DNA of 64,000 nt, taken from Cherax quadricarinatus (taxonomy: Eukaryota; Arthropoda; Malacostraca; Decapoda; Parastacidae). The translations under genes were made by a program, and so were the position numbers. The notes below the pieces were generated by a model. It saw only the letters and a program-made list of their open reading frames with translations. It was not told the DNA's origin and did no database searches. Position 1 is the first letter of the stretch. Every line of letters starts with the position of its first letter. Of this stretch, positions 31,603 to 44,884 are shown piece by piece. Where the stretch lies: contig NC_091303.1 in NCBI RefSeq assembly GCF_038502225.1, forward strand, positions 31,249,414 to 31,313,413, given 5' to 3'.

Positions 31603-32782
31603 CTTTACTGAGTATACCAGGTAAAGTGTATGCTAGGGTTATTATTGAAAGAATTAGAGGTAAGACAGAGAGCAGGATTGCAGATGAGCAAGGAGGCTAT
31701 TGAGTGGGTAGAGGATGTGTATATCAAGTGTTTACATTGAAACTTATATGTGAACAGTATTTAGATAAAGGTAGGGAAGTTTTATTTGCGTTTATGGATT
31801 TAGAAAAGACATATGATAGAGTGGATAGGGGAGCAATGTGGCAGATGTTGCAAGTGTATGGAACAGGTAGTAAGTTACTAAATGCTGTAAAGAGTTTTTA
31901 TGAGGATAGTGAGGCTCAGGTTAGGGTGTGTAGGAGAGAGGGAGATTACTTCCCGGTAAAAGTAGGTCTTAGACAAGGATGTGTAATGTCACCATGATTG
32001 TTTAACATATTTATATAGGAGTTGTAAAAGAAGTAAATGCTAGGGTGTAGGGGAGAGGGGTGGGATAAAATTATGAAGAATCAAATACAAAATAGGAGTT
32101 GACACAGTTGCAAAGGTTAGTGGACGAGTTTGGGAGGGTGTGTAAAGGTAGAAAGTTGAAAGTGAATATAGATAAGAATAAGGTGATGAGGGTATCAGAC
32201 AATTTAGATAAAGAAAAGTTGGATAACACATTGGAGAGAGGGAGTATGGAAGAAGTGAATGTTTTCAGATATTTGAGAGTTGACTTGTCAGCGGATGGGT
32301 TTATGAGGGATGAGGTAAACCATATACAGTGGACCCCCGGTTAACGATCACCTCCAAATGCGACCAATTATGTAAGTGTATTTATTTAAGTGCGTTTGTA
32401 CGTGTATGTTTGGGGGTCTGAAATGGACTAATCTACTTCACAATATTCCTTATGGGAAAAAATTCGGTCAGTACTGGCACCTGAACATACTACTGGAATG
32501 AAAAAAGTTCGTTAACCGGGGGTCCACTGTAATTGATGAAGGAAAAAAAAGGTGAGTGGTGCATTGAGGTATATGTGCAAACAAAGAACATTATCTGTGG
32601 AGGCAAAGAAAGGAATGTACGAGAGTATAGTGGTACCAATGCTCTTATGTGGGTGTGAGCTTGGGTTGTACATGCTGCAGTGAGGAGGCAGCTGGAGGCA
32701 GTGGAGATGTCCTGTCTAAGGGCAATGTTTGGTGCAAATATTATGCAGAGAATTCGTAGTGTGGAAATTTGGAGGCGTGGAG
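31603..32782 (+). pseudogene. RTE-B fragment, decayed
   Basis: Collinear with the RTE-B RT from LLSIPGKVY to the C-terminal region, with many lesions: stop after GGY, MSP followed by TGA, loss of the FADD region around 32090, and frame changes. A 203-bp MITE interrupts it at 32327-32529. It ends where an RTE-A insertion starts. Confidence 0.8.
32327..32529. mobile_element. 203-bp TA-target MITE, copy 2
   Basis: CAGTGGACCCCCGGTTAACG to CGTTAACCGGGGGTCCACTG, TA on both sides, inserted in RTE-B coding sequence (uninterrupted form: AATCATAGAATTGATGAGG). Same length as copy 1 at 8972. Confidence 0.93.
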
Positions 32783-33567
32783 TTACCTAGGGATTGGCAG
32801 AGAGCATGCATAGTTCCTTTGTATAAAGGCAAAGGGGACAAAAGAGAGTGTAAAAATTATAAGGGAATAAGTCTGTTGAGTATACCTGGTAAAGTATATG
32901 GTAGAGTTATTATTGATAGAATTATGAGTAAGTGGGAGAGCAGGATATCAGATGAACAAGGAGGCTTTACGAAAGGTAAGGGGGTGTAGACCAAGTATTT
33001 GCAGTGAAACACATAGGTGAACAGTATTTGGATAAGGGTAAAGAGGTTTTTGTGGCATTTATGGATTTGAAAAAGGCATATGATAGGGTGGATAAGGGGT
33101 CAGTGTGGCAGATGTTGCAAATATGTAGAGAAGTGAATGCTCGGGTGTTGGCAAGAGGTGTGGGGTTAAAAGATAAAGAATCTAACACAAAGTAGGAGTT
33201 GTCACATTGGCTCTTTGCTGATGACACTGTGCTTTTGGGAGATTCTGAAGAGAAGTTGCAAAAGTTGGTTGATGAGTTTGGTAGGGTATGTAAAAGAAGG
33301 AAGTTAAAAGTGAGTATAGGAAAGAATAAGGTGATGAGGATCACAAAAAATTAGGCAATAGAAGATTAGATATGAGATTGGAGGGAGAGAGTATGGAGGA
33401 GGTGAATGTCTTCAGATATTTGGGAGTGGACATATCAGCAGATGGGTCTATGAACGATGAGGTGAATCATAGAATTGACGAGGGGGAAAAGGTGAGTGGT
33501 GCACTGAGGAGTCTGTGGAGACATAGAACTTGATCCATGAAAGCGAAGAGGGGAATTTATGAGAGTA

Positions 33568-34826
33568 CAGTGGACCCCCGGTTCACATTATTAATCCGTT
33601 CCTGAGAGCTCATTGTAAAGCAAAATTATCGGAAAGCAAATAAATTTTCCCCATAAGAAATAATGGAAATCAAATTAATCCGTGCAAGACACCCAAAACT
33701 ATGAAAAAAAAAAACTTTTACCACATGAAATATTAAGTTTAATGCAATAGAATAATTATAATAACAATAGAATAATCACAATAGAATAAATGACACTTAC
33801 CTTTAATGAAGATCTGGTGATGATTGATGGGATGGGAGGAGGGGAGAGTGTTGAACCTATTGTTTAGAAGGAGAATCCCCCCTCCATTAGGACTTGAGGT
33901 AGCAAGTCCTTTTCCGGGGTTACTTCCCTTCTTCTTTTAATGCCACTAGGACCAGCTTGAGAGTCACTGGATTTCTGTCGCACAACATATCTGTCCATAG
34001 AGGCCTGTACCTCTCGTTCCTTTATGACTTTCCTAAAGTGGTTCACAACATTGTCAGTGTACAGGTTGCCAACACGGCTTGCAATAGCTGTGTCAGGATG
34101 ATTTTCATCATACTATGTATGCCACTACGATTCTTAAATCTTTCAAACCAACCTTTGCTGGCCTTAAATTCACTCACATCACCACTAGTTGCAGGCATTT
34201 TTCTAATTAAATCCTCATGCAACTGCCTAGCCTTTTCACAAATGATCGCTTGAGACATGCTATCTCCTACTATCTGTTTTTCATTTATCCACACCAATAA
34301 CAGTCTCTCAACATTTTCTAACACTTGCGATCGCTGTTTTGTAATCACAGTTGCACCTTTTGCAAGAACAGCTTCCTTGATTGCCGTTTTCCTGCTCACT
34401 ATAGTAGAGATGGTTGATTGGGATTTACTATACAACTTGGCCAGGTCCGACACACGCACTCCACTTTCATACTTTGCAATTATCTCTTTCTTCATTTCAA
34501 TAGTCATTAGCACCCTTGGTCTTGATGGGTTGGCACTAGAAGCTTTCTTGGGGCCCATGGTGACTTATTTTGCAGAAACAAGCACCAAAGAGTGATAATA
34601 TAGATAATATGGAATGTACCGAATGTATCCTTAGATGCACGCACACTGGCTGGCTTGTAAACAGTGGCACACACGGGGCAGTTCAGGCCACACATGGACA
34701 CGTCTCGTACGAATCGTATCGCATACCGGGTTTTGTAACGGGAACCGAGGCAAATTTTTTGCGATATAATGCTTCGGATACCGGATTTATCGGATACCGA
34801 TGACTTCGCGAACCGGGGGTCCACTG
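33568..34826 (-). mobile_element. Tigger-like DNA transposon, internally deleted
   Basis: TIRs CAGTGGACCCCCGGTTC and GAACCGGGGGTCCACTG, TA on both sides, in an RTE-A ORF whose uninterrupted sequence (GAGAGTATAGTTTTACC) is seen at 52874. 1259 bp. Encodes both ends of a CENP-B-like transposase on the minus strand. Confidence 0.93.
33864..34558 (-). pseudogene. Tigger/pogo-type transposase, DDE region deleted
   Basis: Starts MGPKKASSANPSRPR at 34558. Residues about 15-65 form a psq/CENP-B N-terminal helix-turn-helix (IIAKYESGVRVSDLAKLYSK), and about 70-150 a CENP-B/Tc5-type DNA-binding domain ending SKGWFERFKNRSGIHS. After that the frame shifts. The C-terminal tail (NLYTDNVVNHFRKVIKER to LMEGGFSF, stop at 33864) continues in another frame. 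The DDE catalytic domain between is gone. It would bind but not cut DNA. Not a host CENP-B gene, since it lies between TIRs and TA duplications. Confidence 0.88.
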
Positions 34827-35492
34827 TATAGTTATACCAACACTCTTGTATGGGTGCGAGGCATGGGTTGTGAATGTTGCAACAAAGAGAAGACTGGAGC
34901 CAGTGGAGATGTCATGTCTGAAGGCAATGTGTGGTGTGAACATAATGCAGCGAATCCATTGTTTGGAGATTAGGAGGAGGTATGGGATTACGAAAACTGT
35001 TATCCAGAGGGCTGAGGATGGGTTATTGAGATGGTTTGGACATGTAGAGAGGATGGAACGAAATAGAATGACTTCAAGAGTATCCAAATCTGGAGTGGAG
35101 GGAGGGTGGGGTAAGGGTCAGCCTAAAAAACGTTGGAGGGAGGAGGTAAAGGAGGTTTTGTGTGCGAGGGGCTTGGACTTCCAGCAAGCGTGTGTGAGCG
35201 TGTTAGACAGGAGCAAATGGAGACAAATGGTTTTTAGGACTTGACATACTGTTGGAGTGTAAGCAAGGTAACATGAAGGGATTCAGGGAAATCAGCAGGC
35301 TGGACCTGAGTTCTGGAGACGGAAAGTACAGTGCCAGCACTCTGAAGGAGGGGTGTTAATGCTGCAATTTTATAACTGTAGTGTCATGCCTCCGGCAAGA
35401 CAGTGATGAAGTGAATGATGAAAGTTTTTCTTTTTTGGGCCACCCTGCTTTGGTGGGACACGGCCGATGTGTTAATAAAAAATAAAGTAAAA

Positions 35493-35960
35493 TAAATCTA
35501 TTGGGGAAGGAAGGCAGGGTAGGGGTTGTCCCTGAAAAGGCTAGAGGGAGGGGGTAAAGGAGGTTTTGTGGGTGAGGGGCTTGGACTTCCAGCAAGCTTG
35601 TGTGAGTGTGTTAGATAAGAATGAATGGAGACAAATGGGTTTTGGGACCTGACGATCTGTTGGAGTGTGATCAGGATAATATTTTGTGAAGGGATTCAGG
35701 GAAACCGGTTAGCCAGGCTTGAGTCCTGGAAATGAGAAGTACAATGCCTGCACTTTAAAGGAAGGATTTAGGATATTGGCAGTTTGGAGGGACGTCTAAA
35801 CTGTCATATCTGAGTGACTCTGCAAAGACAGTGATTCTGTATGAGTGATGGTGAAAGTGTTGAATGATGATGAAAATTTTTTCTTTCTTTTTGGGGTTTT
35901 CTTTCTTTTTGGGTCACCCTGCCTCAGTTGGAAACGGCTGACATGTTAAAAAAAAAAATG
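35493..35960 (+). pseudogene. RTE-B 3' end
   Basis: Begins at AAATCTATTGGGGAAGGAAG (C-terminal coding region) and runs through GGACTTCCAGCAAGC, the stop, and the RTE-B 3' UTR to GGGTCACCCTGCCTCAGTTG and the A-run. Probably the continuation of 31603-32782 with an internal loss. Confidence 0.75.
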
Positions 35961-36614
35961 TATACATGCATGCATATGTAGAATCGAGGATTTTTATTGT
36001 CAGTCACAGATATAGGCTTCAGTATTCAGTATTGTACTGTGTATAAGTGTCCCTTGTTTTATGCCTTAGATGTGGTCTAAGCCCAGGACAGCTGTACAGA
36101 GCACAGTCAGGCCATAAATATTCAATTCCACTTAATAAAAATCTTCAATATGATTTGTGAACTGCTTCCCGTGCATACATTGAGTGTATAATGCATTCAA
36201 TATACATATTCAGTGATACCTGGAGAGAGTTCCGGGGGTCAACGCCCCCGCGGCCCGGTCTGTGACCAGGCCTCCTGGTAGAAATAGAAAATTGTATAAT
36301 ACAGTAAACCCTTAAATGAATGGAGCCCTGTGACAAATTTTCAATACAATAAACAGACTATTTTTCCATACAAAGCTCAGTACAACAGATTAAGTTCACT
36401 GAATGGGGCATTTGCCTTTTAGCATTACTATAGTGTGTCTGGTAGACTCCCCATATGCTGAACCAAGGTCGCTGCATAGGTCATTTGTCTTTTATGGCTT
36501 TTGTCTGTTTAAGTTAATCATGGAAAATCAGTTTCATAAATTTGATGCATCATACTTTCAGGTCAGTGACCTTTATAGCAAAAAAAAAAATTTACTTTTT
36601 AACACTACTTTCAG
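35961..36614. other. Intron sequence upstream of ABHD12 exon
   Basis: AT-rich. Contains a GC-rich dispersed repeat at 36209-36283. Otherwise nothing recognised. The open frame at 36403-36654 crosses the splice acceptor out of frame and is not coding. Confidence 0.5.
36209..36283 (+). repeat. GC-rich dispersed repeat
   Basis: ATACCTGGAGAGAGTTCCGG ... CGGCCCGGTCTGTGACCAGG, much more GC-rich than its surroundings, with a small hairpin CGGGGGTCAACGCCCCCG. Resembles a repeat I recall from decapod sequences; not verifiable here. Confidence 0.45.
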
Positions 36615-36776
36615 ATATTTCGTAAAATGCCAAAGTTCGAGTGGTTGTTCCTGAATCCTCTGGCAAAATCAGGTATCGACTTTCGTAGTGATGACCACAT
36701 TGCACATGTACAGGCACCAGTTCTTATACTACATGCTGAGGATGACCTTGTTGTACCTTATACATTAGGTCGAAAG
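36615..36776 (+). CDS. ABHD12: ABHD12-like lipase, exon with catalytic Asp
   Basis: 54 codons, phase 0 at both ends, acceptor ...CTTTCAG and donor GTCAGT. The product reads IFRKMPKFEWLFLNPLAKSG and continues to VLILHAEDDLVVPYTLGRK. The HAEDD-VVP segment holds the catalytic Asp of ABHD12 (Ser-Asp-His triad known for the human enzyme). ABHD12 is an ER-membrane serine hydrolase that cleaves lysophosphatidylserine. The nucleophile Ser (GHSLG) would be in an earlier exon, not found in this window. Spacing and length match the vertebrate protein closely, so this is a host exon rather than a pseudogene. ABHD12 rather than ABHD12B is inferred; arthropods usually have one. Confidence 0.9.
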
Positions 36777-36865
36777 GTCAGTTGTGCTGCTGTATCACAA
36801 ATTATATATTCTGTGCTATATTTTGACTAGTACTGTATATTTATAGTGAATAAATATTGAGAGTT

Positions 36866-38390
36866 ATTATTCAAAGTTATTACTGAAAGAATTATGAGTT
36901 AGACGGAGAGCAGGAGAGCAGATGAACAAGGAGGCATTAGGAAAGGTAGGGGATGTGTAGACCAATGGTTTGCAGTGAAACATATAGGTGAATAGTATTT
37001 AGATAAGAGTAAACAGGTTTTTGTGGCAGTTATGGATTTGGAAAAGGCATATGATAGGGTGGATAGGGGGGCAATGTGGAAGATGCTGCAGATGTATGGA
37101 ATAGGAGGTAGGTTACTGAAAGCGGTGAAAAGTTTTTATGAGGATTGTGAGGCTCAGGTTAGAGTATGTAGGCGAGAAGGAGATTTTTTTTCCCAGTAAA
37201 AGTAGACCTTAGACAGGGATGTGTGATGTCACCATGGTTGTTCAATATATTTATAGATGGAATTGTAAGAGAAGTGAATGCTTAGGGTGAAAAGATAAAG
37301 AATCTAACACAAAGTGGGAGTTGTCACAGTTGCTCCTCGCTGATGACACTGTGTTTTTAGGAGATTCTGAAGAGAAGTTGCAGAGGTTGGTTGATGAATT
37401 TGGTAGGATATGTAAAAGAAGGAAGTTAAAAGTGAATATAGGAAAGAGTAAGGTGATGAGAATAACAAAAAAATTAGGTAACGAAAGATTGGATATCAGA
37501 TTGGTGGGAGAGAGTATGGAGGAGGTGAATGTGTTCAGGTATTTGGAAGTGGACGTGTCAGCAAATGGGTCTATGAAATATGAGGTGAATCATAGAATTG
37601 ACGAGGGGAAAAAGGTGAGTAGTGCACTAAGGTGTCTGTGGAGACAAAGAACTTTATCCATGAAAGCAAACAGGGAAATGTATGAGTGTATAGTTATATC
37701 AGTGCTCATGTATGGGTGTGAAGCATGGGTTGTGAATGTTGCAACAAGGAGAAGGCTGGATGACGTGGAGATGTCATGTCTGAGGGCAATGTGTGGTGTG
37801 AATATAATGCAGAGAATCCGTAGTTTGGAGAATAGGAGTAGGTGTGAGATTACCAAAACTATTATCCAGAGGGCTGAGGATGGGTTATTGAGATGGTTTG
37901 GACATGTAGAGAGGATGGAACGAAATAGAATGACTTCGAGACGGTATAAATCTGTAGTGGAGGGAAGGTGGGGTAGCGATCAGCCTAGGAAAAGTTGGAG
38001 GGAGGGGGTAAAGGAGGTTTTGTGTGGGAGAGGCTTGTACTTCCAGCAAGCATGCATGAAAATGTTAGATAGGAGTGAATGTAGACAAAAGGATTTTAGG
38101 ATTTGACATGCTGTTGGAGTGTAAGCAAGGTAACATTTATGAAGGGATTCAGGGAAACCAGCAGGCCAGACTTGATTCCTGGAGATGGGAATTACAGTGC
38201 CAGCACTCTGAAGGAGGGGTGTTAATGTTGTAGTTTTATAACTGTATTGTGCCTTTTTTGTTATTTATAACTGTAGTATAAGCATGCCTCTGGCAAAGCA
38301 GTGATGGAGTGAATGATGAAAGTTTTTCTTTTTCGGGCCACCCTGCCTAGGTGGGAAACAGCCGATGTGTCAATAAAAAACAAAATTATG
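36866..38390 (+). pseudogene. RTE-A fragment in ABHD12 intron
   Basis: 5'-truncated at VITERI-like sequence after IPGKVYG. Early part frameshifted (MDLEKAYDRVDRGAMWKML). Then an open frame 37321-38106 begins SQLLLADDTVFLGD, where FADD has become LADD, and runs through the C-terminal region. The 3' UTR ends CCACCCTGCCTAGGTGGGAA, ATGTGTCAATAAAAAAC. A 20-nt foreign insertion lies at 38247-38266. Sense orientation relative to the host gene. Confidence 0.85.
38247..38266 (+). mobile_element. 20-nt Penelope-like tail insertion
   Basis: TTGTGCCTTTTTTGTTATTT, the extreme 3' end of the Penelope-like element at 43771-43790, inserted in an RTE-A 3' UTR and flanked by ATAACTGTA at 38238-38246 and 38267-38275. 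Looks like an almost completely 5'-truncated insertion. Confidence 0.7.
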
Positions 38391-38492
38391 TGTAATTGCT
38401 CACATATTTTACAGGATACTAATATTACATAGTTCAGTTTCACATGCAGTGTCTTCAGTTTTAATGTGTTGTGTCTCCATTTTTGCCACTAG

Positions 38493-38620
38493 TTATACGA
38501 GACTGCACAGAGAGTCCGACCTAAGAATGCGCCCACTGTAAAGTTTGTAGGTTTTGCTGCCAAATGTGGATATTCTCATAAATATATATGTCGTGCTCCT
38601 GAACTGCCAGAAATTCTCAG
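38493..38620 (+). CDS. ABHD12: ABHD12-like lipase, exon with catalytic His
   Basis: 128 nt, starts in phase 0 after ...CCACTAG, donor GTATGC, leaving two bases (AG) of an Arg codon. The product reads LYETAQRVRPKNAPTVKF ... CGYSHKYICRAPELPEILR. GYSHKYI corresponds to the GYRHKYI of human ABHD12, whose His completes the catalytic triad. It continues the preceding exon exactly (LGRK-LYE), and the reading phase agrees with the next exon. Confidence 0.92.
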
Positions 38621-38875
38621 GTATGCTGCAAGTTCTTAGTTTTCAGCTGTCTGATTTGCTAAAACTTCATTATATAAGATAGCCTTTCATTATTTTTTCT
38701 TGTTTATTAGTCTGTACCACTAATTATTCTCAAAGCTTGGGAAAAACTTAAGTTAACATATTGCTGTATTAAGTTGGAGCTGTGTAAAAATGGGATTAAA
38801 TTTATATTTTCAACTGAGCAAGATTATTAATTAGTTTTATTCATAGCTAAAGGCTACCTAAAATGTTCTACATAA

Positions 38876-41064
<2,189 letters not shown>

Positions 41065-41065
41065 G

Positions 41066-42777
41066 CCCACAGAGGTGGGGGGAAGGGAAATAATGAAATA
41101 AATAATGAAGGAACAGAAACACAAGACAGAAGAAAGAAAGACAACCCAGAAGAGAAAAAAGGAAAGAGGAAAGGGGAAGAAGGAAAAAACGAGGAATCAG
41201 GTTAAGTCACGGGTGTTCTGAAGTTTGGAGTATTTTACAGTGTAGTGGGAGAGGAAGGCATCTACAGAGACGAAGCCACGACAAAGATTCATACAAGGAA
41301 AGTTGTGTATTAGAGAGGATTCAACAAAACAGCGACTGTTAAAGTTGGAAGTAGGGAAGACAGTTTTAGCAGAAGACCAGTCTATAGGATGGCTGTGATC
41401 TCTGACGTGACAGAAAAGAGCATTGTTAGTGTCGGCAAGCCTAACACTATTTTTGTGCTCCCTAAGTCTGTCAGAAAGAGATCGGTCTGTTTCTCTAAAG
41501 TATTGAAGAGGACAGGAGGAGCAAGAAATAGAGTAGACACCAGGAACATCTGTAGAGGGAGGAGAGGTATGAACGAGATTAGTGCGAAGAGTGTTAGTCT
41601 GGCAGAAAGTCAGCTTGATGTCTGGGGAACAGAGAGAATTGCTGAGATTAGAAAGACTGGAAATGTAGGGGAGGCAGAGGACAGAAGAGTTCCCAGGAGT
41701 AGAGAGTTTGGGAGAGAAGAAATTACGTTTAGCACGTGAGAGGGCAGTCTATGAAATGGGAAGGGTAGCCAAGACGGGAAAGCGAATTATGAAGAGTGGA
41801 AATTTCTGCTGGAAGGAACTGAGGATCACAGATGCAGAGGGCATGGAGAAAGAGGGAGATGAGAACACTTTCCTTGACAAGGGAAGCATGATAGGAAAAG
41901 TAGTGAATGTACATGCCACTGTGCATAGGTTTGCGGTAAACGGAAAAGGAAAAACCTGTATCTCAGCGGTGGACATGGACATCAAGGAAATGAAGCAAGG
42001 AATTAGATTCCCATTCAGCTTTAAACTCAATGGAAGGGGCAAGATTATTAAGAGCTTCAAGAAAAAGTTGGAAGAGACTAGAGTCATGAGGCCGCAGAGC
42101 AAAGATGTCATCCATACAGCGGAGCCAGAGTGAAGGGCACACATCGATGGTAGGAAGAAGAACAGTCTCAATGTATTCCACGTAAAGATTAGCAAGGACA
42201 GGAGAGAGAGGAGAGCCCATAGCGACACCGAAGGTTTGAGAATATTTCCCTTGGAAGGAAAAGGAATTAGAGTCCACACAGAGGCGGATATGATCAAGAA
42301 AGACATCAGTAGGTATAGGGAGATGAAGAAACATTTCATGGGCCTTCTCTCTAAGAAAATCAGGGACATCAAGAGGGACATTGGTGAAGAGGGACTCAAC
42401 GTCAAGACTAAGCATCTTACAGGTCGGGAGAGAGCGAACCCTTTCAATGAAGTCTTGAGAGTGACGGAGGTGGGCAGGAGAAAAGGTACCAAGAAAGGGA
42501 GTGAGGGTTTTGGCCAGCCAAGAAGCAAGAGAATAAGAGACAGAACCTCTAGAGGATATGATAGGACGTAGAGGAATATCAGGCTTATGAATTTTGGGAA
42601 GGCCATAGAAATAGGGAAGAGAGGGACAGATGATATGAAAACATTGAACAAGGTCAAAGTTAGGAGGACAGAGGTCAGAGAGAGTCCTTAGTTTATTGAT
42701 GAAATTTCTCTTGATGCGATCAAGAGGGTTGGAAACGAGAGGGGTGTAGGTACGTGAGTCAGAGAGCAAGACATCAG
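41066..42777 (-). pseudogene. Penelope-like RT-endonuclease, broken
   Basis: Minus strand, N-terminally truncated at DVLLSDSRTYTPLVSNPLDR. RT motifs: YGLPKIHKPDIPLRPIISS; SLDVESLFTNVPL (catalytic Asp region); GVAMGSPLSPVLANLYVEY; LRCMDDIFAL (YxDD-type, here MDD); HFLDVHVHR. An in-frame TGA follows HVHR (at about 41962), then DTGFSFSVYRKPMHSGMY. A one-base shift in FIDCPLT is needed to reach the linker SRAKRNFFSP. The GIY-YIG endonuclease follows (GVYSISCSSCPLQYF, with RETDRSL where the other copy has GETDRSL) to stop at about 41203. Dead copy of a Penelope-like element, not a telomerase gene. Confidence 0.88.
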
Positions 42778-42782
42778 CCCTC

Positions 42783-43325
42783 TCACGTGCTAAATGTAAT
42801 TTCTTCTCTCCCAAACTCTCTACTCCTGGGAACTCTTCTGTCCTCTGCCTCCCCTACATTTCCAGTCTTTCTAATCTCGACAATTCTCTCCGTTCCCTAG
42901 ACATCAAGCTTACTTTCCGCCAGACTAACACTCTTCGCACTAATCTCGTTCATACCTCTCCTCCCTCTACAGATGTTTCTGGTGTCTACTCTATTTCTTG
43001 CTCCTCCTGTCCTCTTCAATACTTTGGAGAAACTGACCGATCTCTTTCTGACAGACTTAGGGAGCACAAAAATAGTGTTAGGCTTGCTGACACTAACAAT
43101 GCTCTTTTCTGTCACGTCAGAGATCACAGCCATCCTATAGACTGGTCTTCTGCTAAAACTGTCTTCCCTACTTCCAACTTTAACAGTCGCCATCTTGTTG
43201 AATCCTCTCTAATACACAACTTTCCTTGTATGAATCTTAGTCATGGCTTCGTCTCTGTAGATGCCTTCCTCTCCCACTACATTGTAAAATACTCCAAACT
43301 TCAGAACACCCGTGACTTAACCTGA
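42783..43325 (+). pseudogene. Penelope-like GIY-YIG endonuclease, second copy
   Basis: 180-codon open frame without its own start: SRAKCNFFSPKLSTPG linker, then GVYSISCSSCPLQYFGETDR (GVY and YFG correspond to the GIY and YIG blocks), SDRLREHKNSVRLAD, DHSHPIDW, NFNSRHLVESSLIHNF, HYIVKYSKLQNTRDLT and stop. Compared with the inverted copy at 41203-41745 it keeps the Gly of YFG. Continuous with the terminal repeat at 43651. Confidence 0.87.
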
Positions 43326-43790
43326 TTCCTCTTTTTTTTCTTCTTCTCCTTCTTCTCCTTTCCTCTTTCCTTTTTTCTCTTCTGGGTTGTCTTTCTTCTG
43401 TCTTGTGTTTCTGTTCCTTCATTATTTATTTCATTATTTCCCCTCCCCCCCACCTCTGTGTTCTTGCTCTCCCTCTGTGGGCACCCAGCTCTCTTGCAGT
43501 GCTCCCCTTTCTTTGTATTTGACTGGCTCCTCCTCCTTACTTCCCCATTACTACTTCCTTCCATCTCCGCTGCTGCCTCCTCCTCTTCTTCAACAAGAAC
43601 AACAACAACAACAACCACCGCCGCCACCGCCGTCCCCCCCCCCATATATACCTGTCCTGCTCTACTTCTCTTTAGTGTGACTTTGTAAATGGTCCAAGTC
43701 AGACCGAAACATCGTCGTAAGCTCCTCTCTTCTATGTGCTGGTTATTTGTGTATCTTCCATTCACGATATTGTGCCTTTTTTTGTTATTT
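43326..43790 (+). mobile_element. Penelope-like 3' UTR, terminal repeat and tail
   Basis: Pyrimidine-rich 3' UTR with CAACAAGAACAACAACAAC (source of the CTG/TTG tract in the other copy), then CCTGTCCTGCTCTACTTCTC, GGTCCAAGTCAGACCGAAAC, and the tail ending TTGTTATTT before the target duplication. Confidence 0.85.
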
Positions 43791-44180
43791 ATGTTCTACA
43801 TAATTATGGGATTTACATGTATGGTATAAAATACTGATAACTTTTCCTTGGACTACATGTGCAACACCTTGGAACATAATTTATTTTGTTTATGACCTTT
43901 TGATGAGCTTGTAAATAGACTTGGGCATAGGCTCAGACGACCCACTACTTCGCAAGTTGTCTGAGCCAGAAAAATCTCTAGTTTTGCTGCTCTTTGTCTA
44001 CCTTACTCCCATTATCTTTATTTCACCTAACTGAAACTTTCTGTTAAAGATACGGTACGACTGGTAGACTTCATCCATTAGTATATTGAGTTCTTGATAA
44101 AAGAGTTCAGGAAAACAGTAATCCATTATAATGTTGCATGATAAATATGTATTTCTCCTAATATATTTTTTTATTTTTAG

Positions 44181-44217
44181 GGAATTCTTCGATGAAGCAG
44201 TAAAGGCAAATAATTAG
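44181..44217 (+). CDS. ABHD12: ABHD12-like lipase, last coding exon
   Basis: Acceptor ...TTATTTTTAG. The first G completes the Arg codon (AG|G), then EFFDEAVKANN and TAG at 44215-44217. It matches the ILREFL start of the vertebrate C terminus, with a tail of similar length. It fixes the gene's 3' end and orientation. Together the three exons encode 108 residues. Confidence 0.88.
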
Positions 44218-44884
44218 AGTGCAGCAGTTGACTGGAAGTAATGTGATTAACAGTATTAAAAATGAATTGTGTTGCCAGTAATTGGTCATGCAAGACAACG
44301 ATTTCTTTTTTTTTCTCTCTCTCCAATGAATGCCCTGTTGAATATTTGTATGTGTGTATACCAGAGCTAGTTTGTGTTACATGTTTCCAGATAACCTGGC
44401 TATATCAGCCCAGGCATGGACAACATTAAGAGAACTGACATTGTGGTTTAGATATACACTAACAGTGTGGGATACATTTGTAGCTAGTCCTGTGATAGTG
44501 TAGTTTATATATCCACTAACTGTATGCGGGATACACTTGTAGTAATTCTATGAATTCTGGATAAATTAAAACAGTTTGTCATATTTTTTTTATTAAATAA
44601 TTCTTAAATGTTGGTGCATATTATTCTTAGTGTTTGATTGAAAGCAAGTTATTTTTTTAAGCATGTCTTTCAATTTCCCTTTCTGCTATGAGAGCCTGTG
44701 TGGTCCACCTGACGAGTGCTACACCTCATTCACACTATTCCTCACTTCCCTAGATTACAGCAAAGTCTGTACATATGTTTTCTCTCAACAATAATATTTA
44801 CTTGGAAAAAGACACCTATGTACAGTTAGTGGCTTCTTCAGCCCTGAAGAAGCCTCTCATGGCAAAATGTTTCCTCTAATAAAT
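44218..44884 (+). other. ABHD12 3' UTR (probable)
   Basis: Follows the stop directly. An AATAAA lies at 44878-44883; an earlier ATTAAA is near 44594. The exact cleavage site cannot be told from sequence. The terminal 120 bp resembles a Penelope-type terminal repeat, so the signal may be transposon-derived. Confidence 0.5.
44842..44872 (+). other. Hammerhead-like motif, degenerate
   Basis: CTGAAGAAGCCTCTCATGGC followed by AAAATG resembles the hammerhead core CTGATGA-stem-GAAA, with AGCC/GGC as a short stem II, but both core boxes carry substitutions. Probably a fossil of a Penelope-type terminal repeat. Confidence 0.35.

Larger units (their letters stand above)
32783..35492 (+). pseudogene. 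RTE-A fragment, decayed and split
   Basis: 5'-truncated at PRDWQRACIVPLYKGKGDK (32783). Proceeds through FMDLKKAYD, loses much of the RT middle, then LFADDTVL, and ends with GLRWFGHVERM-type and QPKKRW blocks and a 3' UTR (CCACCCTGCTTTGGTGGGAC, then TTAATAAAAAATAAA). A Tigger-like element interrupts it at 33568-34826 at a TA in MYESIVLP. Confidence 0.85.

Noticed and set aside
33864..34558. Host CENP-B-like gene
   Set aside because: Lies between TIRs with TA duplication inside an RTE, and the catalytic region is deleted.
36403..36654. Upstream ORF as an ABHD12 exon
   Set aside because: Out of frame with the exon at 36615, crosses its splice acceptor, and has no homology.
41066..43325. Telomerase-like or group II intron RT
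   Set aside because: GIY-YIG domain downstream, the KIHKP/MGSPLSP motifs and the target duplication identify a Penelope-like element.
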